A stretch of 64,000 nucleotides of DNA, from contig NZ_FNEA01000014.1 in NCBI RefSeq assembly GCF_900100045.1, positions 91,026-155,025 on the forward strand, in the 5' to 3' direction. The notes under the pieces were generated by a model. The model had not been told where the DNA came from and ran no database searches. It saw only the letters and a list, made by a program, of their open reading frames with translations. The DNA is from Paracoccus denitrificans (GTDB taxonomy: Bacteria; Pseudomonadota; Alphaproteobacteria; Rhodobacterales; Rhodobacteraceae). The position numbers and the translations under genes were made by a program. Of the stretch, positions 32,945 to 41,669 are shown one piece after another (the stretch's first letter is position 1; each line of letters begins with the position of its first letter).

Positions 32945-33463
32945 ATGACTCCACTCGGACACTGCCGCCTGATCCTGACCCGTCATGCCAAATCGTCCTG
33001 GGACGATCCGGCGCAACCGGATCACGACCGGCCGCTGAACGCGCGCGGCCGCCGCTCGGCCCGTGAATTGGGCGATTGGCTGGCCAGCCGCGGCTATGAG
33101 CCCGAGGAGGTGCTGTGCTCGACCGCCGAGCGCACGCGCGAGACCTGGGCCGGCATCGCCATGGCGCCGCTGGAGGTGCGGCCGCATATCCGTTACGAGC
33201 CGGGCCTTTACCACGCCACGCCCGAGAAGATGCTGGAGATCCTGCGCAGCGCCTCGGCGCCCACGGTGATGATGATCGGCCACAATCCCGGCATCGCGGA
33301 ATTCGCCGCCATGTTGCCGGCGCGGGCGCCGCTGGACCCGGATTTCCGTCGCTATCCGACGGCGGCGACCCTGGTGGTCGATTTCCAGATCGGCGCCTGG
33401 TCCGAACTGCGCCCGGCGCAGGGCAGCGTGCTGGATTTCGTGCGCATGGACGGGCGCGGCTAG
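32945..33463 (+). CDS. SixA-type histidine phosphatase
   Basis: A 172-residue member of the histidine phosphatase branch. The phospho-acceptor motif is LTRHAKSSWDDP (the R-H-A/G-x-S pattern) near residues 13-24; the second conserved Arg and His lie in STAERTRETW and in MMIGHNPGIAEFA. E. coli SixA dephosphorylates histidine phosphotransfer domains and PTS-Ntr NPr. A link to the ptsP pathway in this window is possible but not shown. It converges on the sugar kinase, the stops overlapping by four bases (33460-33463). Confidence 0.85.
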   Translation: MTPLGHCRLILTRHAKSSWDDPAQPDHDRPLNARGRRSARELGDWLASRGYEPEEVLCSTAERTRETWAGIAMAPLEVRPHIRYEPGLYHATPEKMLEILRSASAPTVMMIGHNPGIAEFAAMLPARAPLDPDFRRYPTAATLVVDFQIGAWSELRPAQGSVLDFVRMDGRG

Positions 33464-34422
33464 GCGCCCATCCGCGTGACCATGCGGGCGGCGAACAGCC
33501 GCTCGACATCCTCGCCCCGGCACAGCTCGGTCGCGGGGGTCTGCACTGTCGCCGAGGCGGCGGCCGCCGCCAGCCCCAGCGCATCGCAGACCGGCCAGCC
33601 GCGGGCATGGCCCAGCGTGAAGCCGGCCAGGAAACTGTCGCCGGCGCCGACCTTGCTGACCACCTGCACCCGCGCGGCCTCGGCATGCCAGATGCCCTGG
33701 TCGGTGGCGATGATATTGCCGTCGCGACCGCGCGCCACGATCACCCCATGCGCCGCACCCGAGGCGACGAGCCCCGCCGCGAAGGCGGCCGTGTCGGCGC
33801 GATAGGGCAGGGGGCGGCCGGCCAGCCCCTGGGCCTCTTCGTCGTCCATGCGCAGGATCTCGACCCGGCGGTCGGTGGCGGATGCGACCTCGGCCAGCGC
33901 CTTGCCCGAGGTGTCGACGATCAGCCGCGCGCCGGTGCCGCGCAGCCGCTCGGCCAGCATGGCGGCAAAGCGCACCGGCACCCCCGGCGGGTTCGAGCCC
34001 GACAGCACCACCAGCGCACCGGGTGCAGCTGCCCCGGCGGCGGTGTCCAGCGCGGCCTCGACATCGGCCGCGGACCATTCCGGGCCGGGCATGACGAAAC
34101 GGTATTGCTGGCGGATGGTGCGGTCGTCCACGGTCAGGGACTGCCGCGTCTCGCCCGGCGCGGGCAGGGTCATGAGCGGGATGCCGGTTTCCTCCAGCAG
34201 CCCGGCGATGCGTTGCCCGGTCGCGCCGCCAAGCGCCACCAGCGCGGTGCTGTCGCCACCCATGGCGCGGATCGCCCGGCTGACATTGATGCCGCCGCCG
34301 CCCGGGTCGAAGCGCGGCGCCTCGCAGCGCAGCTTGATGTCGGGCACCACCTGCCGCGCGGCGGTGGTGACGTCCAGCGCCGGGTTCAGCGTGATGGTCA
34401 GGATCGGTGCCTGGTCCATCAT
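33460..34422 (-). CDS. PfkB-family hexose kinase (1-phosphofructokinase-like)
   Basis: A 320-residue ribokinase-fold kinase. Marks: LTITLNPALDVT at the N-terminus (typical of FruK/LacC/PfkB), FDPGGGGINVSRAIRAMGG (first PfkB signature), and KVGAGDSFLAGFTLG with the catalytic Asp (second signature). The GGGGINVSR form is shared by 1-phosphofructokinase and tagatose-6-phosphate kinase, so the substrate is not certain. No fru PTS gene is nearby. The ATG at 34422 overlaps the TGA of the small zincin gene (ATGA), so they are coupled; a GTG at 34428 and an ATG at 34419 are alternatives. Confidence 0.88.
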   Translation of the reverse strand: MMDQAPILTITLNPALDVTTAARQVVPDIKLRCEAPRFDPGGGGINVSRAIRAMGGDSTALVALGGATGQRIAGLLEETGIPLMTLPAPGETRQSLTVDDRTIRQQYRFVMPGPEWSAADVEAALDTAAGAAAPGALVVLSGSNPPGVPVRFAAMLAERLRGTGARLIVDTSGKALAEVASATDRRVEILRMDDEEAQGLAGRPLPYRADTAAFAAGLVASGAAHGVIVARGRDGNIIATDQGIWHAEAARVQVVSKVGAGDSFLAGFTLGHARGWPVCDALGLAAAAASATVQTPATELCRGEDVERLFAARMVTRMGA

Positions 34423-34826
34423 TCCCACCAGCGGTCGATGGTGGCGATGTCGTCGTCGGACCAGCCGAAATGATGGGCGAATTCATGGACCACGACATGC
34501 GCGACCAACTGGCCCAGCGTCACGTTCCCGCGCGAGGCCCATTCGTCCAGGATGGCGCGGCGGAACAGCCAGACCGTATCGGGGAAATGCTGGGGATCGG
34601 TCGCCGATTTCTCGGTCATCGGCACGCCGTCGTAAAGCCCGGTCAGCTCCAGCGGATCGTCGATCTCCAGCTCGTCCAGGAACTCTTCGCTGGCGAAATC
34701 CTCGATGCGCAGCACGACCTGCGCGGCGGGACCGGCGAATTCCGGCGGCAGCCCGGCGATCGCCTCGCGCGCCAGTTCCTCGATTATGGCCGCGTCGGGG
34801 GCCTCGGCATTCTTCCAGTCAAGCAT
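34419..34826 (-). CDS. Small metallopeptidase-like protein (minimal zincin, DUF1025/MatMP family)
   Basis: 135 residues. The HExxH motif is intact (VVHEFAHHFGWSDDDI, near residues 114-129), followed by an acidic residue at the position of the third metal ligand in this family. The N-terminal half holds ARGAIAGLPPEF-like AREAIAGLPPEFAG and IYLYQ-like LFRRAILDEWA strands. The family is a minimal zincin with no known substrate. Four-base overlap with the downstream kinase gene suggests a shared operon. It is divergent from gltX with 78 bases between. Confidence 0.85.
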   Translation of the reverse strand: MLDWKNAEAPDAAIIEELAREAIAGLPPEFAGPAAQVVLRIEDFASEEFLDELEIDDPLELTGLYDGVPMTEKSATDPQHFPDTVWLFRRAILDEWASRGNVTLGQLVAHVVVHEFAHHFGWSDDDIATIDRWWE

Positions 34827-34904
34827 CGGCTAACCTCTGTCTTTGGTCCCGATATGGACAAAAACCGCCGTTTGTGAAAGAGCGAAGCGGACAGGAGACC
34901 TCCC

Positions 34905-36230
34905 ATGACCACCACCCGTTTCGCCCCTTCGCCCACCGGCCATATCCATGTCGGCAACCTGCGCACGGCGCTGATGAACTATCTGATCGCGCGCAAGGCG
35001 GGCGGCACCTTCATCCTGCGGCTGGACGATACCGACCGCGAGCGGTCCAAGCAGGAATATGCCGACGGCATCCAGCGCGACCTGGAATGGCTGGGCCTGA
35101 CCTGGGACCGGATCGAGCGGCAGTCGGATCGGCTGGACCGCTATGCCGAGGCGGCCGAGGGGCTGCGCGCCGCCGGGCGGCTCTACGAGGTGTTCGAGAC
35201 CCCGACCGAACTGGACCTGAAGCGCAAGAAGCAGCTCAACATGGGCAAGCCGCCGGTCTATGATCGCGCCGGCCTGAAGCTTTCGGCCGAGGACAAGGAC
35301 AGGCTGCGCGCCGAGGGCCGTGCCGGCTATTGGCGCTTTCTGCTGGATCAGGAACGGATCGAGTGGGCCGACGGCATCCTGGGCGATATTTCCATCGATG
35401 CGGCCAGCGTCTCGGACCCGGTGCTGATCCGCGCCGACGGGCAGGTGCTTTATACCTTTGCCAGCTCGGTCGACGATGCCGAGATGGGCGTGACCCATAT
35501 CGTGCGCGGCGCCGACCATGTCACCAATACCGCGACGCAGATCCAGATCATCCGCGCCCTGGGGTCCGAGCCGCCGGCCTTTGCCCATCACAGCCTGCTG
35601 ACCGGCGCGCAGGGCGAGGAGCTGTCCAAGCGGCTGGGCACGCTGTCGATCCGCGACCTGCGCGAGAGCGGCGTGGCGCCCGAGGCGCTCTTGTCGCTGA
35701 TGGCGCGGCTGGGCTCGTCGCAGCCGGTCGAGCTGAAGATGTCGCTGGACGAACTGGCCGAAGGGTTCGATCTGGGCCAGTTCGGCGCCTCGCCCACCAA
35801 GTTCGATGCCGAGGATCTGTGGCCGCTGACCCGCGAGGCGAACCAGTCGCGCCCCCTCGCCGAGGTCCGGGACCGCATTGCCGCGCTTGGCGTGCCCGAC
35901 GAACTGGTCGAGCGGTTCTGGCGCGTCGCCTCGCAGAACATCACCAAGCTGGACGATCTGGCCGGCTGGTGGCAGATCTTCTCGACGGGGGCCGAGCCGC
36001 AGATCGATCCCGAGGATGCCGATTTCATCGCCGAGGCGATGAAGCTGCTGCCGCCGCCGCCCTATACCGATGCGACCTGGGGCGAGTTCACCAATGCGGT
36101 GAAACAGGCGACCGGCCGCAAGGGCAAGGGCCTGTTCATGCCGCTGCGCAAGGCGCTGACCGGCCAGGCGCATGGGCCGGACATGTCCGAGGTCATGCCG
36201 CTGTTGCAGGTCGTGCGCGCGCGCGGCTGA
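34905..36230 (+). CDS. gltX: Glutamyl-tRNA synthetase
   Basis: Class I synthetase with 441 residues, one of the two GltX types common in alphaproteobacteria. The ATP motif HIGH appears as HIHVGNLRTAL (near residue 12) and KMSKS as EELSKRLGTL. Other marks are LRLDDTDRERS and FASSVDDAEMGVTHIVRGADH. The anticodon-binding part (about 310-441) is the helix-rich bacterial kind. The cysteine zinc motif is absent, as in the shorter class. GluRS in such organisms may be discriminating or not; sequence alone does not tell. A strong terminator follows the stop. Confidence 0.95.
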   Translation: MTTTRFAPSPTGHIHVGNLRTALMNYLIARKAGGTFILRLDDTDRERSKQEYADGIQRDLEWLGLTWDRIERQSDRLDRYAEAAEGLRAAGRLYEVFETPTELDLKRKKQLNMGKPPVYDRAGLKLSAEDKDRLRAEGRAGYWRFLLDQERIEWADGILGDISIDAASVSDPVLIRADGQVLYTFASSVDDAEMGVTHIVRGADHVTNTATQIQIIRALGSEPPAFAHHSLLTGAQGEELSKRLGTLSIRDLRESGVAPEALLSLMARLGSSQPVELKMSLDELAEGFDLGQFGASPTKFDAEDLWPLTREANQSRPLAEVRDRIAALGVPDELVERFWRVASQNITKLDDLAGWWQIFSTGAEPQIDPEDADFIAEAMKLLPPPPYTDATWGEFTNAVKQATGRKGKGLFMPLRKALTGQAHGPDMSEVMPLLQVVRARG

Positions 36231-36252
36231 TTTCAGCCCCGGTGCAATGCGA

Positions 36253-36278
36253 AAAGGCCGCCTGGGAAGGCGGCCTTT
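36253..36278 (+). terminator. Intrinsic terminator of gltX
   Basis: A perfect 10-bp stem, AAAGGCCGCC with GGCGGCCTTT, and the six-base loop TGGGAA. The last bases give a UUU tail; the A run at the start makes it useful in both directions. It begins 22 bases after the gltX stop. Confidence 0.8.
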
Positions 36279-36426
36279 GCCATTTCGAGAACTGTTGTCT
36301 CAAGTCTCTGATTTGATCGTTTTGTTTGCCATGGCACACAATCGCCATGAGCGAGTCGGGGCAGATCCTGCCTGATAAACATGCAATCGTGACTGGGGGA
36401 ATCCGGCAGTTCCCTGCCGTTTCACA

Positions 36427-36458
36427 ACCGGGCGGGGGCAGACATGCACCCGCCCGGT
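36427..36458 (+). other. Strong hairpin in the gltX-tig gap (possible small-RNA terminator)
   Basis: ACCGGGCGGG (36427-36436) pairs perfectly with CCCGCCCGGT (36449-36458). Inside, GCA and TGC can add three more pairs around a GACA loop. Only a short T run follows (36463-36465), so as a terminator it would be weak in U but very stable. It lies 150 bases after the gltX terminator, which leaves room for a short transcript. Confidence 0.45.
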
Positions 36459-36645
36459 CAGGTTTGAACAAACAACAAAAGAACCGCTTACCAAGGTTAA
36501 CAAACAACCGCTTACGGAACGATGCCTGTATGCACTGCCGGCAGGAAGAAGGGAATATATCCATAAGTTAGGTTACGTTTGCTGACCTAATAACGGCAGC
36601 TCGTTGATTTCCCGGGGGCTGCAACTTCTGGCTGTAGATCGCGTC

Positions 36646-36667
36646 GGCAAGCGAAAGATCGCTTGCC
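36646..36667. repeat. Inverted repeat GGCAAGCG-N6-CGCTTGCC
   Basis: Perfect 8-base arms around AAAGAT, about 330 bases before the trigger factor start. No U run follows. It could be an operator or a leader hairpin of tig. Confidence 0.35.
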
Positions 36668-36996
36668 CTAACTGACCTTGCGTCAATCGAATCCCGACGG
36701 GCAGTCGATCCGCGATGAAGCCATAATGCCCAATTCAACCAAGGACTGCCGGGTGATCCGTCCTTTCGCCCCTGGGTCGCATCGGGGTCGGGTATTTTCC
36801 TGCATCGCCTCTTGGGGCGTGCAGCCCGAAACCCGGCGCAGGCACCGCGAATCCCGCCTTCGTCCTTGCTATGCGGGGCAAAATCCCATAGCTAGCGCGC
36901 TGAAACAGGCGGGGGCGCGGGACGGCAGGTCCTGGCGCCGGTGAGGCCGTAATGCCTCTGGGACCCGCGCGATGGTTCGTGGATGAAGGAAGACAA

Positions 36997-38331
36997 ATGC
37001 AGGTCAAGGAAACCCAGAACGAAGGGCTGAAGCGGGGCTATGAATTCACCCTGCCGGCGGCCGACCTGGCGGCGCAGGTGGATGCGAAGCTGAAAGAGGC
37101 CCAGCCCGAGGTCGAGATGAAGGGCTTCCGCAAGGGCAAGGTGCCGATGGCGCTGCTGAAGAAGCAGTTCGGCCAGCGTATCATGGGCGATGCTATGCAA
37201 GAGGCCATCGACAAGGCGCTGCGCGACCATCTGGAGAAATCGGGCGACCGTCCCGCCCTTCAGCCCAAGATCGAGATGGTCAACGGCGAGACCTGGAAAG
37301 AGGGCGACGACGTCGTCGTCACCGTCGCCTATGAGGCGCTGCCGGCTATTCCCGAAGCCGACCTCTCGGGCGTCGAGCTGGAGCGGCTGGTGGTTGAGGC
37401 CAGCGAGGAGCAGGTGACCGAGGCGCTGGAGAACCTGGCCAAGAACGCCCAGAGCTTCGAGGATCGCAAGAAGGGCACCAAGGCCAAGGACGGCGATCAG
37501 ATCGTGATCGACTTCAAGGGCATGGTCGATGGCGAAGCCTTCGAGGGCGGCTCGGCCGAGGACTATCCCCTGGTGCTGGGCTCCAAGAGCTTCATTCCCG
37601 GCTTCGAGGAACAGCTGGTCGGCGCCAAGGCCGGCGACGAAGTCAAGGTCGAGGTGAAATTCCCCGAGGATTACGGCCACCCGGCTTTGGCCGGCAAGGA
37701 CGCGGTCTTCGAGACCACCGTCAAGGCGGTGAAGGCGCCGAAGGCGGCCGAGATCGACGACGAACTGGCCAAGAAGTTCGGCGCCGAGAGCCTGGACGCG
37801 CTGAAGGGCCAGATCCGCGAGCGGCTGGAGGCCGAATACAAGGGCGCCTCGCGCCAGGTGCTCAAGCGCACGCTGCTGGATCGGCTGGACGAGATGGTCA
37901 AGTTCGACCTGCCCGAATCGCTGGTCGAGGCCGAGGCGCACCAGATCGCGCATCAGCTCTGGCACGAGGAGCATCCGGAGGAGCACGGCCATAACCATGG
38001 CGAGATCGAGCCGACGGACGAGCACAAGAAGCTGGCCGAGCGCCGCGTCCGCCTGGGCCTGCTGCTGGCCGAGATCGGCCAGAAGGCCGAGATCACCGTC
38101 TCGGATCAGGAGATGACCCAGGCCGTGCTGCGCCAGGCCCGTCAGTTCCCGGGCCAGGAGCGCGCCTTCTTCGAGTTCATCCAGCAGAACCCGCAGGCGC
38201 AGCAGCAGTTGCGCGCGCCGATCTTCGAGGACAAGGTCGTGGACCATATCGTCGAGGGCGCCAAGGTTTCGGAAAAGCCCGTGACCAAGGACGAGCTGGA
38301 AAAGGCCATCGAGGCCCTGGATCAGGTCTGA
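36997..38331 (+). CDS. tig: Trigger factor
   Basis: Ribosome-bound chaperone and peptidyl-prolyl isomerase that meets nascent chains. The 444 residues have the three usual parts: the ribosome-binding N-domain (about 1-145, with [16 protein letters not shown] carrying the G-F-R-x-G-K-x-P signature), the FKBP domain (about 160-245, [22 protein letters not shown]) and the helical C-domain. A histidine-rich patch ([13 protein letters not shown], near 325-337) sits in the C-domain, could bind metal, and is seen in several relatives. GAAGGAAG precedes the ATG. The terminator follows 24 bases after the stop. Confidence 0.96.
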   Translation: MQVKETQNEGLKRGYEFTLPAADLAAQVDAKLKEAQPEVEMKGFRKGKVPMALLKKQFGQRIMGDAMQEAIDKALRDHLEKSGDRPALQPKIEMVNGETWKEGDDVVVTVAYEALPAIPEADLSGVELERLVVEASEEQVTEALENLAKNAQSFEDRKKGTKAKDGDQIVIDFKGMVDGEAFEGGSAEDYPLVLGSKSFIPGFEEQLVGAKAGDEVKVEVKFPEDYGHPALAGKDAVFETTVKAVKAPKAAEIDDELAKKFGAESLDALKGQIRERLEAEYKGASRQVLKRTLLDRLDEMVKFDLPESLVEAEAHQIAHQLWHEEHPEEHGHNHGEIEPTDEHKKLAERRVRLGLLLAEIGQKAEITVSDQEMTQAVLRQARQFPGQERAFFEFIQQNPQAQQQLRAPIFEDKVVDHIVEGAKVSEKPVTKDELEKAIEALDQV

Positions 38332-38355
38332 TCCGCGTTTTGATCGCGATGAGAG

Positions 38356-38381
38356 AGGCCGCCCATTGAGGCGGCCTTTTT
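38356..38381 (+). terminator. Intrinsic terminator of tig
   Basis: AGGCCGCC and GGCGGCCT form a perfect 8-bp stem around CATTGA and are followed by a five-U run (38377-38381). A textbook rho-independent terminator. Confidence 0.9.
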
Positions 38382-38432
38382 CGTTGTCGTGCCAAGGCGG
38401 TGCGGGCGGGATCGTGGCACCGTTGCGCAGGT

Positions 38433-38454
38433 GAGTATTTGTGGAACGAAGAAG
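38433..38454 (+). repeat. Copy 1 of the GAGTATTT intergenic repeat
   Basis: Reads GAGTATTTGTGG then AACGAAGAAG. It lies between the convergent tig and the 264-residue hypothetical gene. A shorter, weaker match (GTATTGGGGAAC) follows at 38509-38520. Similar copies are at 47626-47647, 59804-59826 and 61966-61990. Confidence 0.65.
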
Positions 38455-38533
38455 TCTTGGCCGGACCGCGGGGGGATGCCGCGCTGGCGGCACGGAAAGG
38501 CTGACTAGGTATTGGGGAACGGACCGTTTGGCG

Positions 38534-39328
38534 TCAGAGTCGGTGCACGCGAGGATTGTGGTCGGCGGGGCCGCCGGGGTCGGGCCCCTCCATCGGGTCG
38601 TGCAGCAACGGGTCGTCGCGCAGGTCCGGCATATGCGCGCCGTGGCGCTTGTCTTGCGACGAAGCGCGGGGCTGCGGCGGGCTGGGCTTGCGGTCGATGA
38701 TGTCGCGCACCATTGCCGCGGCATCGCCGAATTCCTGCACGATGGTGCTGGCTTGTCCGGCGACGGTGCGGAAGCCGGCCACGGCAGCCGTCAGCGCCCG
38801 CATCACGTTCTCGACGCCGTTGGTCAGGCTGGCGGTGTTGGCCTCGACCTCTTGCAGCAGGCCCTGCCGCGGTGGGCGGCGGCTGGGGCGGGGGTGCTTG
38901 GGTTCCGCTTCGGGCCTTGCCGTGCGGCGGGCTTCGTGCTGCCGAGGCGGGGGCGGCGCTGCAGGCTTGCGAGCGGCCGGATCGGGCGCGACATGCTGCG
39001 GCGCGAAGCTGTCGCGGCGGCGTTGCGGGGGCGTGTCTTGGGAGGCGAGGCCCAGCAGGTGCCGCGCGGCGATGACGCTGCCGGCGGTCAGGGCTGCCGC
39101 AGCCACCCCGGTGCCGCCCAGCACCAGCCATTTCGCCCCGCGAGAGGGGCGGGGCCAAGGCCGGCTGCCATCGGGCGAGACATCGCCATGCGGGGGGATG
39201 CGGCGCGATTCCACCGGCCCCGGTGGATGGCGATGCCCCTTGGGCACCGGGCGGGGGCCGAAGCGGGTCTGGCTGGTGTCATCGGCCTCGGTGTGGGTTA
39301 TCGGCGGCAGGTCGTCCTGATGGCGCAT
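38534..39328 (-). CDS. Hypothetical single-pass membrane protein (264 residues)
   Basis: Family not recognised. The first 65 residues are hydrophilic and rich in Pro, Arg and His. One membrane helix lies at about 67-90 (WLVLGGTGVAAAALTAGSVIAA), followed by a Pro/Arg/Ala-rich linker (about 96-150). A helical segment (about 150-200, LLQEVEANTASLTNGVENVMRA and on) could form a coiled coil. Codon use is like the neighbours, which supports expression. The N-in topology with most of the chain in the periplasm is an inference. It stands alone between tig and the rplI operon. Confidence 0.6.
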   Translation of the reverse strand: MRHQDDLPPITHTEADDTSQTRFGPRPVPKGHRHPPGPVESRRIPPHGDVSPDGSRPWPRPSRGAKWLVLGGTGVAAAALTAGSVIAARHLLGLASQDTPPQRRRDSFAPQHVAPDPAARKPAAPPPPRQHEARRTARPEAEPKHPRPSRRPPRQGLLQEVEANTASLTNGVENVMRALTAAVAGFRTVAGQASTIVQEFGDAAAMVRDIIDRKPSPPQPRASSQDKRHGAHMPDLRDDPLLHDPMEGPDPGGPADHNPRVHRL

Positions 39329-39434
39329 TCCGGCAAATCCTCTGGCGAAGGGTCGCTTTGTGCCTCAACCCCGAAATCCGGCGAATGTTCCGCCGCCCGC
39401 GCGTCGTGGGCAAGGGGCGCTGCCGTCCGGGCAT

Positions 39435-39463
39435 GAAAAAACGCGCCGAGGTTGCGGCGCGTT
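39435..39463 (-). terminator. Intrinsic terminator of the rpsF-rpsR-rplI operon
   Basis: On the minus strand a 9-bp stem (AACGCGCCG / CGGCGCGTT) with loop CAACCT runs into five or more U residues (A run at 39436-39440 on the plus strand). It begins 26 bases after the rplI stop. Confidence 0.85.
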
Positions 39464-39488
39464 CTTCCGTTTTCCGATGAAGGCGCGA

Positions 39489-40073
39489 TCAGTTCGCGGC
39501 TTCGTCCTCGTCGCGACCGGCCGAGCCGATGTCGTCGAACAGTTCCGCGATCTCGAATTCCGCGGCGGCTTCCTCTTCGGCGGCCAGTTCCTGGATCGAC
39601 TTGCCCGACGCCTGGAGTTCGGCCTCTTCGGCCGAGCGGGCGACGTTCAGCTTGATCGTCACATCGACTTCCGGGTGCAGGTGCACGCGGACCTCGTGCA
39701 GGCCCAGCTCCTTGATCGGGGCGGTCAGGACGACCTGACGACGCTCGACCGCAAAGCCTTCGGCAATGGCGACATCGGCGGCGTCACGCGGGGTGACCGA
39801 GCCGTAGAGCGCGCCGGCATCCGAGGCGGAGCGGATGATGACGAAGGTCTGGCCGTCGAGCTTCTCGGCGATCTTCTCGGCTTCGGCGCGGGTCTCGTCG
39901 TTGCGCGAGGCGAGTTCGGCCTTGCGGGCTTCGAAGGCCTGGATATTGGCGTCCGAGGCGCGCAGCGCCTTGCCCTGCGGCAGAAGGAAGTTGCGGGCAA
40001 AGCCGTCCTTGACTTTGACCACTTCGCCCATCTGGCCCAGCTTGGCCACGCGTTCCAGCAGGATGACTTGCAT
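39489..40073 (-). CDS. rplI: 50S ribosomal protein L9
   Basis: 194 residues. The N-domain ([36 protein letters not shown], shown here in short) is nearly consensus, followed by the long connecting helix and the C-domain. An acidic tail of about 40 residues ([14 protein letters not shown] and on) makes it longer than E. coli L9 (149), as is usual in alphaproteobacteria. It is the third gene of rpsF-rpsR-rplI. Confidence 0.97.
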   Translation of the reverse strand: MQVILLERVAKLGQMGEVVKVKDGFARNFLLPQGKALRASDANIQAFEARKAELASRNDETRAEAEKIAEKLDGQTFVIIRSASDAGALYGSVTPRDAADVAIAEGFAVERRQVVLTAPIKELGLHEVRVHLHPEVDVTIKLNVARSAEEAELQASGKSIQELAAEEEAAAEFEIAELFDDIGSAGRDEDEAAN

Positions 40074-40085
40074 GATCGTCTCTCC

Positions 40086-40313
40086 TTACTTCACGGCATA
40101 GGGCAGCAGGGCGAGGAAGCGGGCGCGCTTGATGGCGCGCGCCAGTTCGCGCTGCTTCTTGGCCGAGACGGCGGTGATGCGCGAGGGCACGATCTTGCCG
40201 CGTTCACTTATGTAACGCTGAAGCAGGCGCGTGTCCTTGTAGTCGATGGCGGGGGCGTTGTCGCCCGAGAAGGGGCAGACTTTCCGGCGGCGGAAGAAGG
40301 GTTTGTTGGCCAT
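40086..40313 (-). CDS. rpsR: 30S ribosomal protein S18
   Basis: 75 residues and very basic; the family core [29 protein letters not shown] and [15 protein letters not shown] [15 protein letters not shown] is present. It lies between rpsF and rplI with 12- and 18-base gaps. S18 and S6 form a heterodimer in the small subunit, which fits the gene order. Confidence 0.97.
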   Translation of the reverse strand: MANKPFFRRRKVCPFSGDNAPAIDYKDTRLLQRYISERGKIVPSRITAVSAKKQRELARAIKRARFLALLPYAVK

Positions 40314-40331
40314 GATCCTGGTTCCTTTCCC

Positions 40332-40727
40332 TTAATTCCGGTCGTCGCGGTCACGACGCTCGCGGCGTTCGCCGCGGTCGCCACGATCACCGCGCTCGCG
40401 CTCGTCGCGCTTCTGCATCTGGACCGAGGGGCCGTCCTTGTGCTCGTCCACGCGGACGGTCAGCACGCGCATGACGTCGTCATGCAGGCGGGCAAGGCGC
40501 TCCATCTCCTGCACGGCGGCCGAGGGGGCGTCCGAACGCAGGTAGGCGTAGTGGCCCTTGCGGTTCTTGTTGATCTTGTAGGCGAGCGTGCGCACGCCCC
40601 AGTATTCGTTGTCCACGACCTTGCCGCCGTTGTCGGCGATCACGGTCGAGAAATGTTCGATCAGCCCTTCGGCCTGCGCGTTCGACAGGTCCTGGCGAGC
40701 GATCAGCACATGCTCGTAAAGCGGCAT
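40332..40727 (-). CDS. rpsF: 30S ribosomal protein S6
   Basis: 131 residues: the ferredoxin-like S6 fold (MPLYEHVLIARQDLSNAQAE, then YWGVRTLAYKINKNRKGHYA) and a charged tail of Arg/Asp/Glu repeats (ERGDRGDRGERRERRDRDD). The tail is longer than in E. coli, where glutamates are added after translation. The ATG at 40727 is fixed by the family N-terminus and an AAAGGTG site. It heads the operon. The frame stays open upstream but without meaning. Confidence 0.96.
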   Translation of the reverse strand: MPLYEHVLIARQDLSNAQAEGLIEHFSTVIADNGGKVVDNEYWGVRTLAYKINKNRKGHYAYLRSDAPSAAVQEMERLARLHDDVMRVLTVRVDEHKDGPSVQMQKRDERERGDRGDRGERRERRDRDDRN

Positions 40728-41015
40728 GTCTGCACCTTTCTTCGGGGCGCACTTCAACGGCGGGACAACCCTTCCGCGCCCCGCCACGAGAGGCTGCGCC
40801 GGTTTCGCATTTGCGGAAGGATGCGGCCTTATAGCGATCACGCTGGGGAATGCAAGGCAAAACCCTGGAAAGTGCCGCAAGATCGCCGCTGCGGCGAAAC
40901 AGTTTCCGCGCTGCGGCGAAACACGAAAATGTCAGGGGGTTTGTCGGAAACCCTTGTTGATGCTTGGGCATTTTCTGGCAGAACCGTGCATGACATTTTC
41001 AATCCGGAGTCCAGA

Positions 41016-41597
41016 ATGAAACCCATCCTTGCCCCCGTCGCCGCGATCACCCTGTTCGGCGCCACCGCCGCCATGGCCGAGCCGGTCGTCTACGACTTCG
41101 ATCCCTCGCACAGCCAGGTCGTCTTCGAATACAACCACATGGGCTTTTCGACCAGCACGGGCATCATCAACGGTGTCACCGGCAAGCTGACGCTGGATGC
41201 CGAAAACCCCGCCAATTCCAGCGTCGAGGCGACCATCCCGCTGTCGGGGCTTCGCACCGTGTCCGAGGAACTGGACAAGCACCTGTTCGGGCCGGATTTC
41301 TTCAACACCGATGCCAGCGGCGCGGTCGCGACCTTCAAGTCGACCAAGGTTGAGCCCGAGGACGACAAGGAAGCGAAGGTGACGGGCGACCTGACGCTGA
41401 ACGGGGTGACCAAGCAGGTCGTGCTGGATGTCGACCTGAACCAGATCGCCGCCCACCCGATGACCGGCAAGGAGGCCGCCGGCTTTGATGCCGAGGCCGA
41501 GATCAAGCGTTCGGAGTTCAACCTGGGCAAGTTCGCCCCGGCCGTCGAGGACGAGGTCGAGATCAAGATCACCGTCGAAGCCGTCAAGGCCGACTGA
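41016..41597 (+). CDS. YceI-family periplasmic lipid-binding protein
   Basis: 193 residues. The signal peptide (residues 1-21, cleaved after AAMA) leads into the YceI lipocalin-like barrel: YDFDPSHSQVVFEYNHMGFS, the GKLTLDAENPANSSVEATI strand pair, LRTVSEELDKHLFGPDFF and the closing FNLGKFAPAVEDEVEIKITVE. The family binds isoprenoids such as quinones and is often acid- or base-induced. CGGAG precedes the ATG. The gene converges on ccp across a shared terminator. Confidence 0.92.
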   Translation: MKPILAPVAAITLFGATAAMAEPVVYDFDPSHSQVVFEYNHMGFSTSTGIINGVTGKLTLDAENPANSSVEATIPLSGLRTVSEELDKHLFGPDFFNTDASGAVATFKSTKVEPEDDKEAKVTGDLTLNGVTKQVVLDVDLNQIAAHPMTGKEAAGFDAEAEIKRSEFNLGKFAPAVEDEVEIKITVEAVKAD

Positions 41598-41621
41598 TCC
41601 GCCGCACGGATCGCAAGCGAA

Positions 41622-41647
41622 AAAGGGGCCCCCGAGAGGGCCCCTTT
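41622..41647. terminator. Bidirectional terminator between the YceI gene and ccp
   Basis: AAAGGGGCCC and GGGCCCCTTT pair perfectly over 10 bp around CCGAGA. The A and T ends give U tails in both directions. It lies 24 bases after the YceI stop and 22 bases after the ccp stop on the other strand. Confidence 0.85.
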
Positions 41648-41669
41648 GTCATTTCCGCCTGTGCGTGCC

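Larger units (their letters stand above)
36279..36996. other. Gene-free stretch of about 720 bases with lower GC and strong local structure
   Basis: No frame shows the codon bias of the neighbours or a known domain. GC falls clearly in 36290-36600, with A-rich runs. Contents: the hairpin at 36427-36458; the direct repeat AACAAACAAC at 36467-36476 and 36499-36508, each followed within a few bases by AACCGCTTAC or ACCGCTTACG; and a second hairpin at 36646-36667. The trigger factor promoter must lie in the right part. A small RNA or the relic of a mobile element would fit; no known RNA family was recognised. Confidence 0.5.

Noticed and set aside
31763..34498. Very long minus-strand frame across argB and sixA
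   Set aside because: It is a frame shadow of argB, sixA and the sugar kinase in other frames, with no start site or domain of its own.
36326..36571. An 81-codon frame in the gltX-tig gap
   Set aside because: It has no ribosome binding site, weak codon bias, and overlaps the strong hairpin and A-rich segment.
39360..41597. A 745-codon plus-strand open frame covering rplI, rpsR, rpsF in antisense and ending in the YceI protein
   Set aside because: Only the part from 41016 has a signal peptide and a known domain; the rest is antisense to ribosomal protein genes.
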